Positions 1 through 10,057 of a stretch of 64,000 bases of DNA are shown here, piece after piece; the first letter of the stretch is position 1; the number at the start of each line of letters is the position of its first letter. The stretch covers positions 1 through 64,000 of the forward strand of contig CAVUSV010000003.1 of NCBI GenBank assembly GCA_963744225.1. Direction: 5' to 3'. Made by a program: the position numbers and the translations under genes. The stretch comes from Bog-473 sp963744225 (GTDB lineage: Bacteria > Actinomycetota > Acidimicrobiia > Acidimicrobiales > RAAP-2). The notes under the pieces were generated by a model that was not told where the DNA came from, searched no databases, and saw nothing but the letters and a program-made list of their open reading frames with translations.

Positions 1-308
1 TATCAGAGTTGCCCAAGACCGCGACGTACACCCACGCCTACGCCGAGTCGAACGGCTTCTTGACGTTGCTCAGCGACGGCGTCCGCTTGACCGGTGCCTA
101 TGCCCTCGGACCTGAGGCCGGTGAGTGGCTGCAGCAGGCGACGCTCGCCATACGTGCCCGCGTCCCGCTGGAAGTGCTGAGCGACACCATCCAGCCCTTC
201 CCGAGCTTCTCGTCGATCTTCGACTCGGCCTTCAAGGCGCTCCGCATGGAGATAGCCAAGATGCCCCCGCCCACGCGTCCGATGCAGGCGCAGATGGCAC
301 GGCCATGA
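1..308 (+). CDS. C-terminal end of an FAD-dependent pyridine nucleotide-disulfide oxidoreductase (partial)
   Basis: Only the last ~100 residues are present; the gene enters from before the window. The block GPEAGEWLQQATLAIR followed by a Val-Pro-Leu-Glu stretch is typical of the dimerisation domain of the dihydrolipoamide dehydrogenase/mercuric reductase family, which moves electrons between NAD(P)H, FAD and a disulfide or other acceptor. The usual His-Pro-Thr near the C-terminus, which forms part of the active site in many members, reads Gln-Pro-Phe-Pro here, so the substrate may be unusual. A VOC gene follows 83 bp downstream on the same strand. The family call is from sequence pattern only. 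Confidence 0.7.
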   Translation, partial: SELPKTATYTHAYAESNGFLTLLSDGVRLTGAYALGPEAGEWLQQATLAIRARVPLEVLSDTIQPFPSFSSIFDSAFKALRMEIAKMPPPTRPMQAQMARP

Positions 309-391
309 CGAGACGAGATCCGCGTTCGTCATCACATTGGCCGCTGAGCCCGTCGCAGGCGGGTGATCGACCCAACCCGTGGAGGTAGCAG

Positions 392-862
392 ATGGCCGAG
401 CTTCCACCGCCCCCAGAGGGAATTGTGCTGGCCCACTTCATCGTGTCGGACGATGTCGAGCGCTCTCGGCGCTTCTACACCGAAGTGCTCGGAGGCAGGG
501 TCGCCTTCTCTGGCCCCGGAGGGCTGACCTATGTCGCACTGGCGAACAGTTGGATCATCATCAATGTCGGCGGAGGCCCGACCGACGACAAGCCGGAGGT
601 CACCCTGGAGACGCCCGGCGATCCCGACCGGGTCAGCAGCTTCCTCAATATTCGGGTCGCTGACATCCACGCCGTGTACTCCGAATGGAGCGCACGGGGT
701 GCTCAGTTCCTGACGCCGCCGAAACAGCACCAGTACGAGATCCGTTGTTACATCCGCGATCCCGACGGTCATCTGATCGAAGTGGGGCAAACCACGGACC
801 CAGAGGGGGACTGGACGCCCGATCACTGGCCATCAACCACGTCCGCCGAGGAGTCCGAGTGA
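392..862 (+). CDS. VOC (glyoxalase/bleomycin-resistance) family protein, copy 1
   Basis: A 156-residue single VOC module: an N-terminal strand HFIVSDDVERSRRFYTEVLG, a central glycine-rich turn (VGGGPTDDK) and a C-terminal CYIRDPDGHLIEVGQ strand ending in the Glu that binds metal in this fold. Such proteins are small metal-dependent lyases, isomerases or dioxygenases, or binding proteins. The substrate cannot be told. The ATG is preceded by GGAGGTAG at good spacing. A close paralogue lies on the opposite strand at 3591-4055, sharing long identical stretches in the second half. The gene sits in a cluster with F420- and NAD-type oxidoreductases, suggesting a shared catabolic or detoxification role (inference). 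Confidence 0.85.
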   Translation: MAELPPPPEGIVLAHFIVSDDVERSRRFYTEVLGGRVAFSGPGGLTYVALANSWIIINVGGGPTDDKPEVTLETPGDPDRVSSFLNIRVADIHAVYSEWSARGAQFLTPPKQHQYEIRCYIRDPDGHLIEVGQTTDPEGDWTPDHWPSTTSAEESE

Positions 863-954
863 GCTCCGTGCTTCGGTCGGAGTGTGAGACCGGCGGGGCC
901 GCTGATGCTCCCAGGCGCTGTTGCTAGCTCCGTGACGCTGACGGAGTTTCGATC

Positions 955-1591
955 ATGACCACCGCGATCATCGGGACTGGAGGGATCGGATCGGCCATCG
1001 CGCGTCAGCTCGCATCCGGTGGCGAGGCCCTGCAACTCTCGAGCGCCGACAAGCAGTCGGCACAAAGGCTGGCCGCGGCGATCGGGGGAACCGCGGTTGT
1101 CGCAGTCGACAACCGAAGCGCTTTGCGAGGGTGCCGATGCGGTCATCCTTGCGCTGCGGTTCTCCGTGCTGAAGGACGTCATCGACGAGATCGCCGACGC
1201 GCTGGGTGACAAGTCCCTCGTCGTTCCGAGCAACCCGGTCGGCCTCGACGCACAAGGTAAGGTCGTGCGGCTCCTGCCGGAGGGGCAATCATCTGGCGAG
1301 ACCATTGCCGGGTGGTTGCCGACAGGGGCACGCTTGGCCATCGCGTTCGGCACCATGTCGGCCGATCTCTTCGAGTCCTCGAGCAACCGGTCACCCGAGC
1401 CGGCGGTTCTGTTCTACGTGACCGACGATGACCGTGGTGGCGACGAAGTCGAGCGGCTGATCCGAACGGCTGGCTTCGAGCCGATGAAGGTCGGCGGGAT
1501 CAACCAGTCCAGCCGGCTCGAAGTGGGTGGCGACCTTCACGATCTCGTCGTCGGCCCCGCAGAGGCGCGCTCCCTGATCGTTGGGGCCTGA
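955..1591 (+). CDS. NADPH-dependent F420 reductase-like oxidoreductase, one frame break
   Basis: The N-terminus AIIGTGGIGSAIARQLASGG is a Rossmann GxGxxG nucleotide-binding motif. After a break near 1113 the frame continues as GADAVILALRF...DKSLVVPSNPV, the typical layout of the NADP-binding half of F420:NADP oxidoreductases, which move hydride between F420H2 and NADP. Discounting one extra C gives about 211 residues, normal for the family. The family also includes related reductases with other partners, so F420 use is inferred. It precedes a DUF3237 gene and an SDR. The break is of the same one-base insertion type seen throughout the window and is probably not biological. Confidence 0.7.
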
Positions 1592-1742
1592 TCGCATTGC
1601 CACCTCGGCCGAGCCACGTCCCGGGTCGGGCCATCGCCCAGAGGTTGCTCACAACGCTGACCATCGCCCTGTCGGCTGGCACCAACACGGGAACCGCTGC
1701 TCGATTTTCGCAGCCGACCGAGACTCAACCAGGAGTGAAGCC

Positions 1743-2216
1743 GTGAACAGTCGCCTTCCCGATCCACGCCTGAACCTGATCTACCGCTTGGAAGCGAGTG
1801 TCGGCGACCCCCAGGATCTCGGCGAGATCTCCGCTGGTCACCGGCGCATCGTTCCGTTGACCGGCGGGACTTTCAGCGGACCTGAGCTGCGCGGGACACT
1901 GCTTCCGGGAGCCAGCGCCGATTGGCAGATCATTCTTCCGGATGGCACCGCACTCGGCGACGTCCGCTACACGCTGGAAACCGAACGCGGAGATCTGCTC
2001 TACGTTCAATCTCAAAGTGTGCGGCACGGAAGCACGGCCGTCCTCGAGCGGCTCGGACGCGGGGAAGATGTCGACGCCGGTGAATACACCTTCCGGGGTG
2101 CCGTCAAAATCGAGACCGGGGCCGACAGCCTCGACTGGTTGAACAAAGGCATATTCGTCAGTGTCGGAGGCCGGCAGCGCGGAGGTGTCATCTACGAGGT
2201 CTATCTCGTCGGATGA
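1743..2216 (+). CDS. DUF3237 family protein
   Basis: 157 residues from a GTG start 10 bp after an AGGAG site. The pattern PRLNLIYRLEASVGDP near the N-terminus, the central WQIILPDGTALGDVRYTLET and the DWLNKGIFVSVGGR segment near the C-terminus match the DUF3237 family, a beta-barrel family of unknown function often found in aromatic or lipid degradation clusters. No signal peptide or membrane segment. The stop overlaps the start of the following SDR gene (ATGA), indicating one operon and translational coupling. Confidence 0.8.
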   Translation: MNSRLPDPRLNLIYRLEASVGDPQDLGEISAGHRRIVPLTGGTFSGPELRGTLLPGASADWQIILPDGTALGDVRYTLETERGDLLYVQSQSVRHGSTAVLERLGRGEDVDAGEYTFRGAVKIETGADSLDWLNKGIFVSVGGRQRGGVIYEVYLVG

Positions 2217-2982
2217 GCAGTCCATCCGACTCGAGAGAGCCGTCCGGGATACCTCGCGTCGGCGTAGCAGACGCCTCGCGCAAAGTCGTTATCGTCACCG
2301 GAGCCTCCCAAGGCATCGGCGCAGGCCTCGTAGAAGGCTTCCGTAGCGCTGGGATATGCGGTCGTTGGCTCGTCGCGCTCGATCGACCCTTCCGACACCC
2401 CCGATTTCCTCACGGTGAGGGGTGACATTGCCGAGGTCGAGACCGCTCAGATGATCGTGGAACAGGCGGTCGATCGCTTTGGGCGCGTCGACAGTCTGAT
2501 CAACAACGCGGGGATCTTCATCAGCAAGCCATTCACCGACTACACACTCGAGGACTACCTGGCGATCACAGCCGTGAACCTGACCGGGTTCTTCCACATG
2601 ACCCAAGCCGTCATCCGGCAGATGCTCACTCAGGGTACCGGTGGTCACATAGTCAACATCACGACGAGCCTGGTCGACCACGCCGAGAGCCAGAACCCAT
2701 CTGCTCTTGTATCGCTCACCAAGGGTGGCCTGGCAGCCGTGACGCGTTCATTGGCGATCGAGTATGCGTCGCGCGGCGGTGCGCTTCAACGCAGTGGCCC
2801 TCGGAGTTATAGAGAACCCCGTCTACGACCCGGCGTCGTATGAGGGCCTGGCACAGCTCCATCCGCTGGGCCGAGTCGGCCATATTAGCGACGTTGTCGA
2901 AGGGATCCTCTATCTCGAGCAGGCCTCATTTGTCACGGGAGTTGTCCTGCACATCGACGGCGGTCAGTCCGCGGGGAATTAA
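2213..2982 (+). CDS. Short-chain dehydrogenase/reductase, two frame breaks
   Basis: About 255 residues when two extra bases (near 2354 and 2778) are discounted. The N-terminal VVIVTGASQGIGAGL is the TGxxxGxG NAD(P) site; LINNAGIF is the NNAG motif; SLTKGGLAAVTRSLAIEYAS is the active-site helix; the tail LHIDGGQSAGN is typical. The catalytic Tyr of YxxxK is not present: the register before the Lys reads VSLTK. Some SDR subfamilies with a PSALxSLTKGG motif share this, so catalysis may be altered. The start overlaps the DUF3237 stop by ATGA. The substrate is unknown. Confidence 0.8.
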
Positions 2983-3590
2983 TCGCCAACTGATCTAGCC
3001 CTCCAACAAACAGGGACATCTGGAGGTCGCGCCCATCGCTCGGCATGCCTGACCGCCCGCGGTCGACGGTGCCCGAGTGCTCTCCGCAACGCATAGCCGA
3101 GAAGACGCTCTCGCAGCCTCGAGATTTCCACTCGGCAACTGGTGACCGGCAACAAGGTGGCTTCATAATCACGGTGTAATCGGTGATGGGCGCGGGCTCC
3201 TGGTGGCGATGTCATTTAGGTTCCCCAAGAAGTTCAGCCGATGAACCGGACACGTGGGAAGATCGCCGGACGCTCCCGTGCCGCTCCCCGATGGTGAGCC
3301 ACTCGATAGCGGTAGGTGAGGTGGGCGAACTGACTGGCCCCTGATTGTCTGGTCGGCGGGCAGCCAGGCGGAGAGGCCATGGGTGGCCGAAATCGCTTCG
3401 CCTCGTGATTCTCGACGGTGCAAGTGTCACCGACGGGTGCTTGCCAGCCGTCCGCAGATGGGCGGGCGGCAATCAGCTCAGGGCGGGCAAGGACTTGGCT
3501 GCGTCGGTGCCCGCGCCAGGAATCGTGAGTTCTGCGCTGCCCTCCGGGTCAGGCGCGATGGCCGTCTTCGTGACATCGAGGAGACGGGGT
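2983..3590. other. Gene-poor gap between convergent SDR and VOC genes
   Basis: No convincing gene. Open frames here lack family resemblance and start signals. A minus-strand stretch at about 3475-3610 (reading LLDVTKTAIAPDPEGSAEL) has coding-like composition and directly follows the VOC gene end, so it could be a degraded tail or small gene, but no start could be assigned. Confidence 0.35.
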
Positions 3591-4055
3591 TCAGTCGGAT
3601 TGCCCGCCGGGGTTGATCGATGACCAGTCGGCGGGCCACCAGTCTCCGTGTGGGTCGGTGGTTTGCCCGACCTCGATGATGTAACCGTCGGGATCTCGGA
3701 TGTAGCAACGGATCTCGTACTGGTGCTGTTTCGGCGGCGTCAGGAACTGCGCGCCCCGGGCGCTCCATTCGGCGTACGCGGCGTGGATGTCTGCGACCCG
3801 GATATTGAGGAAGCTGCTGACCCGGTCGGGGTCGCTTGGCGTCTCAAGGGTGACCGTGGGCTTGTCGTCGGTGGGGCCTCCGCCGCCGTTGATGACGATG
3901 AAGCTGTTGGCGAGTGCGATGTTGGTCGGCTCTGGGCCGAAGACCACCCTGCCACCGAGTACTTCGGTATAGAAGCGCCGGGAGCGCTCGACGTCATCAG
4001 AAACGATGAAGTAGCACACCACCATTCGCTCTACGGGCTGCGTGGGTTCGGCCAC
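3591..4055 (-). CDS. VOC family protein, copy 2 (inverted paralogue)
   Basis: 154 residues; VOC fold with CYFIVSDDVERSRRFYTEVL at the N-terminus and RCYIRDPDGYIIEVGQTTDP at the C-terminus. From the segment PDRVSSFLNIRVADIHA onward it is almost identical to the copy at 392-862, whereas the middle loop is shorter. The start is placed at GTG 4055 because a GGAGGT site lies upstream with the same spacing as in copy 1 and the protein then begins MAE as copy 1 does; a GTG at 4067 is the alternative. The two copies face each other across about 2.7 kb, consistent with an inverted duplication of a catabolic module. Confidence 0.85.
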   Translation of the reverse strand: MAEPTQPVERMVVCYFIVSDDVERSRRFYTEVLGGRVVFGPEPTNIALANSFIVINGGGGPTDDKPTVTLETPSDPDRVSSFLNIRVADIHAAYAEWSARGAQFLTPPKQHQYEIRCYIRDPDGYIIEVGQTTDPHGDWWPADWSSINPGGQSD

Positions 4056-4472
4056 AGGCACCTCCACTCGGTGGGGCTCATGCCCCGCTTACGACGGGGT
4101 CTGAAGCCTTCAGTCAACCACGTCGGTTCGTCGAGGGGTCGGACTAGTCGGGGCCGGCCAACCCTGGCGGCCGGCAGGTGCCTCAGAGCCCCGTGACGAT
4201 GCCGGTTCGGGGACGACACACCGTCGAAGACGGCGGGGCGGTCGAGTTTCTGGGGATTCCGTGCCGACGGCAACGAGATTGAGTAGTGCAGCGCTCGGGC
4301 GCTGCATCGGGCAGGTCGACGCCCACGGGCTCGTCCGAAGCTCGCCCGTTTCCTGAGAATCCACCTGGTTGGCGGGCTGCACCCGGGGAACAGTCGTTGG
4401 CGGGCAGGAACTCGAGACGGGACAAGGCGCGGGCTTTTAGGGTAGGAGCGAGGAGAACCCCAAGGAGCCGCC
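4056..4472. other. Intergenic region upstream of transketolase
   Basis: No gene supported. It holds the divergent promoters of the VOC gene and transketolase. Around 4196-4218 there is an imperfect inverted arrangement (CCCCGTGACGATGCCGG then TTCGGGG) that weakly resembles, on the minus strand, the intergenic motif seen at 12.4-21 kb. Confidence 0.3.
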
Positions 4473-6384
4473 ATGACGCCCGATACCGTGACCGACATGA
4501 CCCCCCTCGACACCATCGCAGAGCTAGCGGCGCAACTCCGGGTCGACTCGATCCGGTCCTCGACCAGCGCCGGCTCCGGTCACCCCACCTCGAGCATGTC
4601 GGCGGCTGACCTGATCGCGGTGCTGGTGGCGCGTCACCTGCGCTACGACTGGGACGACCCACACGCCGCGGCCAACGACCATCTCGTCTTCTCCAAGGGT
4701 CACGCCTCGCCCCTTCTTTACTCGTTGTTCAAGGCGGCCGGGGTGGTAAGTGACGAGGAGCTCATGACTGGCTACCGCCGTTTCGGGCAGCGCCTCGAAG
4801 GACATCCGACCCCGGTGCTGCCCTGGGTGGACGTGGCGACCGGCTCTCTCGGTCAGGGTCTGCCGGACGGCGTGGGCATTGCGCTCTCCGGCAGGTACCT
4901 CGAGCACCTCCCTTTCCGGGTCTGGGTGCTCTGCGGCGACAGCGAGCTCGCCGAGGGCTCGGTCTGGGAAGCCATCGACAAGGCGTCCTATTACAAATTG
5001 TCCAACCTCATCGTGATGGCTGACATCAACCGGCTCGGACAGCGCGGGCCGACGGAGCTCGGTTGGGACCTCGAGCTCGTACCAGCGGCGCGTCGAAGCC
5101 TTCGGCGCCCGCGCTCTTGTGATCGACGGTCACGACCTCTCCGCGATCGACGGCGCGCTTGCCGAGGCAGAGGATATGAGCGGGGACCGCCCCACGGTGA
5201 TACTGGCGAAGACCATCAAGGGCCGGGGCTTCTCGGAGGTCGAGAACAAAGAAGGCTGGCACGGCAAGCCTCTCCCGCCCGACATGGCCGCGCGCGCCAT
5301 CGAGGAACTCGGGGGCGAGCGGCACATGGCTGTCCGTGGTCCCCTCCCCGAGAAGGTCGCGGACCGTCCCAAGTCGTCCGCGACGACCGCGGCCACGGCC
5401 GACCTCCCCCGGTACGACGTCGGCGACTCGGTCGCCACCCGCAAGGCCTACGGCGACGCGTTGGTCGCCATCGGTGCCGCCGACCCGTGCGTCGTCGTGT
5501 TGGACGCTGAAGTGAGCAACTCGACCCATGCCGACGAGTTCAAGCACACGTTCCCAGATCGCTACTTCGAGATGTTCATCTCCGAGCAGCAACTGGTCGC
5601 CGCCGCTACGGGCTTGAACGTCCGCGGCTACAAGACGTTCGCTTCTACGTTCGCGGCCTTTTTCACCCGGGCGTTCGACTTTGTGCGAATGGGCGCCATT
5701 TCGGGTGTCGAACTGCGCCTGTCGGGATCGCATTGCGGGGTGGAGATCGGCGCGGACGGGCCCTCGCAGATGGGTCTCGAGGACCTCGCGATGATGCGAT
5801 CGGTTCACGGGTCCACCGTCTTGTACCCGAGCGATGCAACGAGCACGGCCGCGCTCGTCGCGGCGATGGCACAAAACCCGGGGATCAGCTACATCCGCAC
5901 CACACGCGGTGCGTATCCGGTGATCTACGAGGCGCGAGAGGCGTTCGCAATCGGCGGTTCGAAGGTCCTGCGCTCCTCTGAACACGACGATGTCACGCTC
6001 GTGGGTGCGGGCGTCACGCTCCACGAGTGCTTGAAGGCGGCGGAGCTGCTCGGGGGTGAGGGGATCCAGGCTCGGGTCATTGACTGTTACTCGGTCAAAC
6101 CGATCGACGTTCCCTCCGTCTCCGAAGCGGCGGCCGCCACCTCCGGACGGATCGTCGTGGCGGAGGACCACCATCCCGAAGGCGGGCTGGGATCGGCCGT
6201 GACCGAATGCCTGTTGTCGAACGGGCGGACGAGCCTCCACGTCGCCCACCTGGCGGTCAGGGGTATGCCGGGCTCAGGCACCGCGGAGGAGCTCATGGCG
6301 TGGGCCGGCATTGACGCCGACCACATCGCAGCCGCGGCGCGCGGGCTCGTGCGCGCGGCTGAGGTAGCCCGAACCTGTCTTTAA
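4473..6384 (+). CDS. tkt: Transketolase, one frame break
   Basis: About 636 residues after discounting an extra G near 5079. Thiamine-diphosphate enzyme that transfers two-carbon ketol units in the pentose phosphate pathway. The N-terminal half has the GSGHPTSSMS motif, SKGHASPLLY, the substrate-side GSLGQGLPDGVGIA block and the cofactor motif CGDSELAEGSVWEA; the middle holds the pyrimidine-binding region with MFISEQQLVAAATGL and the conserved Glu; the C-terminal domain ends near 6384. The short length and DGE-type N-half resemble the compact animal-like class rather than the 660-residue bacterial class. The ATG has AAGGAG upstream. No neighbour is functionally linked. Confidence 0.88.
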
Positions 6385-6543
6385 CCTATGGCGCCGTTCA
6401 TGACCGCTGGGGCGCTTGTCGCGATGCTCACCACGCGGTAACGGCTGCACTCAGGGAGCGGCGGTTCCGGCCAGGCCATCGAGCGCCAAGTTGGCGACCA
6501 GGCGGGCGAGGCAATGGAAGGAACGATCGCGAGACGCTGCCTA

Positions 6544-6580
6544 TTGACCCAGACTATAGACTCAGTGTAGTGTTGGGTCA
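6544..6580 (+). promoter_or_regulatory. PadR promoter with inverted repeat, leaderless start
   Basis: TTGACC (6544-6549) and TAGTGT (6568-6573) are 18 bp apart and the -10 lies 6 bp before the ATG at 6580, so the mRNA is probably leaderless. An inverted repeat TGACCCA (6545-6551) / TGGGTCA (6574-6580) spans exactly this promoter, a plausible autoregulatory operator. Confidence 0.6.
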
Positions 6581-7104
6581 TGAGTGTTCCCCTTGCCCTA
6601 CTGGGCCTCCTTGAACGTGAACCGAGCTATGGCTACGACCTCAAGCGCGACTACGACGCCTACTTCGGCCGAGGGAAACCGCTCCAATTCGGCCAGGTCT
6701 ATGCCACCTTGGCCCGCCTCACCCGTGACGGGAAGGTCGCGCCAGGAGAGATGGAGGCAGGAGGGGGACCCGATCGAAAGCTCTACGCCATCACGGACGG
6801 CGGGAAGCACGAATTCGAGACGTGGCTGAGCCAACCAATCGAGCCCGCGCCGCACCTCCAGACCGATCTCTTCGTCAAGGTGGTCTTCGCACTCATGTTG
6901 GGCCGTTCCGCCGAGCGCTACCTCGACACCCAACGGGCGGCACATCTGCGCCGGATGCGTGAGCTGACCGCGCTCAAGCGTGAGGGCGACCTCGTCGACG
7001 CACTCTTGGCCGATCATGGCCTCTTCCACCTCGAGGCCGATCTTCGGTGGATCGACATGACGGCGGCTCGGCTGCCCGCATTGGCCGAGGTGGTGGTGTC
7101 GTGA
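6580..7104 (+). CDS. PadR family transcriptional regulator
   Basis: 174 residues. N-terminal winged helix (LALLGLLEREPSYGYDLK, then QVYATLARLTRDGKV and GGGPDRKLYAITDGG) followed by the PadR C-terminal helical dimerisation domain ending around residue 170. Members sense small toxic compounds and usually repress an adjacent transporter. Its stop overlaps the GTG of the ABC ATPase gene by four bases, so it heads a three-gene operon with an ABC exporter. An inverted repeat overlies its promoter and start codon, consistent with autoregulation. The ligand is unknown. Confidence 0.9.
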   Translation: MSVPLALLGLLEREPSYGYDLKRDYDAYFGRGKPLQFGQVYATLARLTRDGKVAPGEMEAGGGPDRKLYAITDGGKHEFETWLSQPIEPAPHLQTDLFVKVVFALMLGRSAERYLDTQRAAHLRRMRELTALKREGDLVDALLADHGLFHLEADLRWIDMTAARLPALAEVVVS

Positions 7105-7818
7105 GTACGGCGAGCGGTTCGGATGTGATGCTCGTGCGCGGTACGGTCCTCGAGGCCCGGAACCTCGTCCTCTCGTTCGGGGAAACGCCAGCGCTTCGTG
7201 GGGCGAGCCTCGCGGTGAAGAAGGGCGAGATCCTCGCGATGATGGGGCCGAGCGGCTCGGGCAAGTCGACGCTGCTCCACTGCTTGGCGGGCATCCTCGT
7301 TCCCGACTCGGGCGAGATTCACGTCGATGGCGAACGTCTCGACACGATGAGCGAGAAGCAACGCAGTTCGCTGCGACGAGACCGTTTCGGTTTTGTCTTC
7401 CAGTTCGGCCAGCTCGTGCCCGAACTTACGGCGGAGGAGAACGTCGCGCTACCGCTCCTCCTCGGGGGAACTCGCCGCCAGGAGGCTCTGCGCGTCGCTC
7501 GGACCTGGTTCGAACGACTTCAACTCGAAGGCTTGGAACGTCATCGCAGCGGAGAGATGTCCGGTGGGCAGGCGCAGCGCGTCGCGCTGGCGCGTGGAAT
7601 GGTCGCCCAGCCTGAGGTGCTCTTCGCCGACGAACCGACGGGATCACTGGATTCGCTGACCGGAGAGCATCGTCATGGACCTGATGACCTCGGTGGCCCG
7701 CGAGGAGGGAACGACGGTCGTCCTCGTCACCCACGAGGCACGCGTCGCCGCCTACGCGGACCGCGAAGTGATACTGCGCGACGGTGTCGTGACCTCGACC
7801 GAGGAGATGCTCGGATGA
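7101..7818 (+). CDS. ABC transporter ATP-binding protein (MacB/LolD type), one frame break
   Basis: About 238 residues. Walker A GPSGSGKSTLLHCLAG, Q-loop in FGFVFQFGQLVPELTAEEN, signature MSGGQAQRVALARGM, Walker B VLFADEPTGSLDS and the H-loop VTHEARV are all present; the H-loop lies after an extra base near 7664. This is the ATPase of type VII (MacB/LolCDE/FtsEX-like) systems that drive periplasmic-domain permeases. The corrected stop overlaps the permease ATG (ATGA). Read literally, the frame runs on into the permease and mimics a fusion; discounting the extra base removes this. Likely regulated by the PadR protein encoded just upstream. Confidence 0.85.
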
Positions 7819-10057
7819 TCCGACTCGGGCTTCGCCTCAGCTTGAACGGAGGCAAAGAGGCCATGGTCCGCGTCTTCGTCACCGCGGCAGCCGTCGCCCT
7901 CGGCGTCGGACTGCTGCTGGCTGCCCTGGCCGGTGGCAACGGTCTGCACGCTCAGACCGACCGTGGTGCGTGGCTCGACTCGGCGGCGCAGGCGTCACCA
8001 CCGACGTCGACATCGGACGGGCTGTGGTGGCTGTCGAGCGTCGATCAGTTCGGCAGCCAGGCGATCGATCGCGTCGACGTTGCCGCCGCCGGACCGAACG
8101 CTCCGGTCCCGCCGGGGATTGCCCACCTGCCGGGACCGGGTGAGTACTACGCCTCGCCGGCCCTCACGACGCTCATCGCGTCCCAGCCGGCGAACGAGCT
8201 TCGTGACCGGTTTCCGGGGCGCCAAATTGGGACCATCGGCGCAGCGGCGCTTCCGTCCCCGAACTCGCTGATCATCGTCATCGGCCACACCGCCCGCCAG
8301 CTCTCGCGGGCACCTGGTGCGGTCGAGGTGGGAGCCATCCAGCGCACGCCGGCCAACTGCTACGCCTGCCAGAACCCCATCGGGAGCGGACCCGTTCTGC
8401 AGTGGATCCTGGCTGGCGGAGCCGTCTTCCTGTTGCTGCCGGTGCTCATCCTGATCGCCACGGCGAGCCGGCTGTCGGCGGCCGCGGCGCGAGGAGCGCT
8501 TCGCCGCCATGCGGCTCGTCGGCGCCACGCCGCGTCAGATTTCGGTGGTCTCCGCGGTCGAGGCAGTGGTCGCGGCGCTCGCGGGCGTCGCCGTCGGCTT
8601 CGCACTCTTCTTCGTCTTCCGACCGCTGCTCTACCACGTGCCATTCACCGGAGCACCCTTCGCTCAAGGCGACCTCTCACTGCACGGGATCGACATCGTG
8701 CTCGGTCGTGATCGGCGTCCCGGTCGCCGCTGTCGTGTCCGCGCGCCTCGCGCTTCGCAGGGTCCAGATATCGCCGCTCGGCGTGAACCGGCGAGCGTCG
8801 TCCCGCCCACCGCGGATCGTACGGATCATCCCGCTCCTCGCCGGCATCGCGGTACTCGCGTACTTCGACGCGCACGGCAAGCCGGGCAGCAACGGTGGCC
8901 AGCTTCTCGAGCTGCTCGTGGGCTTCGTGCTCCTTGTCGTGGGGCTGGTTCTCGCTGGACCGTGGTTCACGACCGCTGGTTCCCGACTCATGGCGAAGCG
9001 GGCCAGTCGCCCCGCCACGCTCATCGCCGGCCGCCGGCTCCTCGACAATCCCAAAGCGGCCTTCCGGTTCATCAGTGGGCTCGTGATCGCCCTTTTCGTT
9101 GCCAGCGCCCTGATCGGGGCGCTCAGCTCCATCGCCGTCGTCAGCAGCTCTGGAGGAGGAAGCGCCGGGAAAGGCACCCTCGCCGAGCCGTTCTGCAGCT
9201 TCTCGACGTCGAACTGTCCCGCTTCCGCGCAAGTACCTTCGGTCCCGGGCCAGGTGCTTGCCGAGCTCCACTCGACGCCGGGCGTGCGTGGCGTGGCGGT
9301 GGTCCACCAAGTCCCGCCTGGTCAGCATGCGAACTGGGGCGGGCCGGCTGGGGTTGTCGCGTGCGCCCAGCTGGCGAAGACGCCGGCGATCGGCACGTGC
9401 GCTCGAGGAGCGACGGTGGCGAGTATCGGCTACTTCCTTTCGAACGTCCTTGGGCACAACTCGCACGCGTCGTCGACGGCCTGGCCGTCCGCGCACCTGT
9501 CGGCGGCGAAGGCCGCGCGTCTTCCCGTCGACGCGGTTGTCGTCGCCACCGACGGGTCCTCGAGATCGCTCGAACGGGTGCGGACCACGCTCGAACGGGC
9601 GTTTCCCTTCCAGGGACAGCCGCTCGGAGTCGAGTCGCTCGATCCTTCGAACGCGCGCCTTCTCACGATGATCCAGGACATGACCGACATCATCATCGTG
9701 GCGAGCCTCATCATCGCCGCCTGCAGTCTCGCGGTGAACATCGTCGCCGGGTTGGGCGAGCGCCGTCGCCCGTTCAGCTTGCTCAGGCTCACCGGTGCCC
9801 CCACCAAGCTCCTGCATCGCGTCGTCGCATTGGAGAGTGCCCTCCCACTCCTCCTTGTCGCCGCCGTGTCGATCGTGGTCGGCCTCGTGTCGGCTGCCCT
9901 CTACCTCCACTCCCAGGTCGACATCGCGTTCCGCTTGCCCGGAATCGCGTACTGGGCGACCGTGGTGGGCGGACTCGCCGCGTCGCTCGCGATCATCGCC
10001 TCGACGTTCCCGCTCATCAACCGGATGACGGGACCCGAGGTCGCCCGAAATGACTGA
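7815..10057 (+). CDS. FtsX/MacB-like ABC transporter permease, two frame breaks
   Basis: About 746 residues after discounting extra bases near 8490 and 8704. An N-terminal membrane helix (VRVFVTAAAVALGVGLLLAAL) is followed by a large outside domain, then FtsX-type helices after the AMRLVGATPRQISVVSAVEA motif, a second outside domain with Cys pairs (FCSFSTSNC and VVACAQ), and a final FtsX module containing LLRLTGAPTKLLHRVVALES and three helices. This duplicated FtsX arrangement is that of mechanotransmission exporters for antibiotics, peptides or lipoproteins. It follows its ATPase with an ATGA overlap. Substrate unknown. Confidence 0.85.

Noticed and set aside
4473..6384. Split transketolase made of two subunits
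   Set aside because: Both pieces join exactly across one extra base with no start or ribosome site for the second.
7101..8711. Apparent ABC ATPase-permease fusion
   Set aside because: An extra base near 7664 destroys the H-loop frame; the corrected ATPase ends at the permease ATG.
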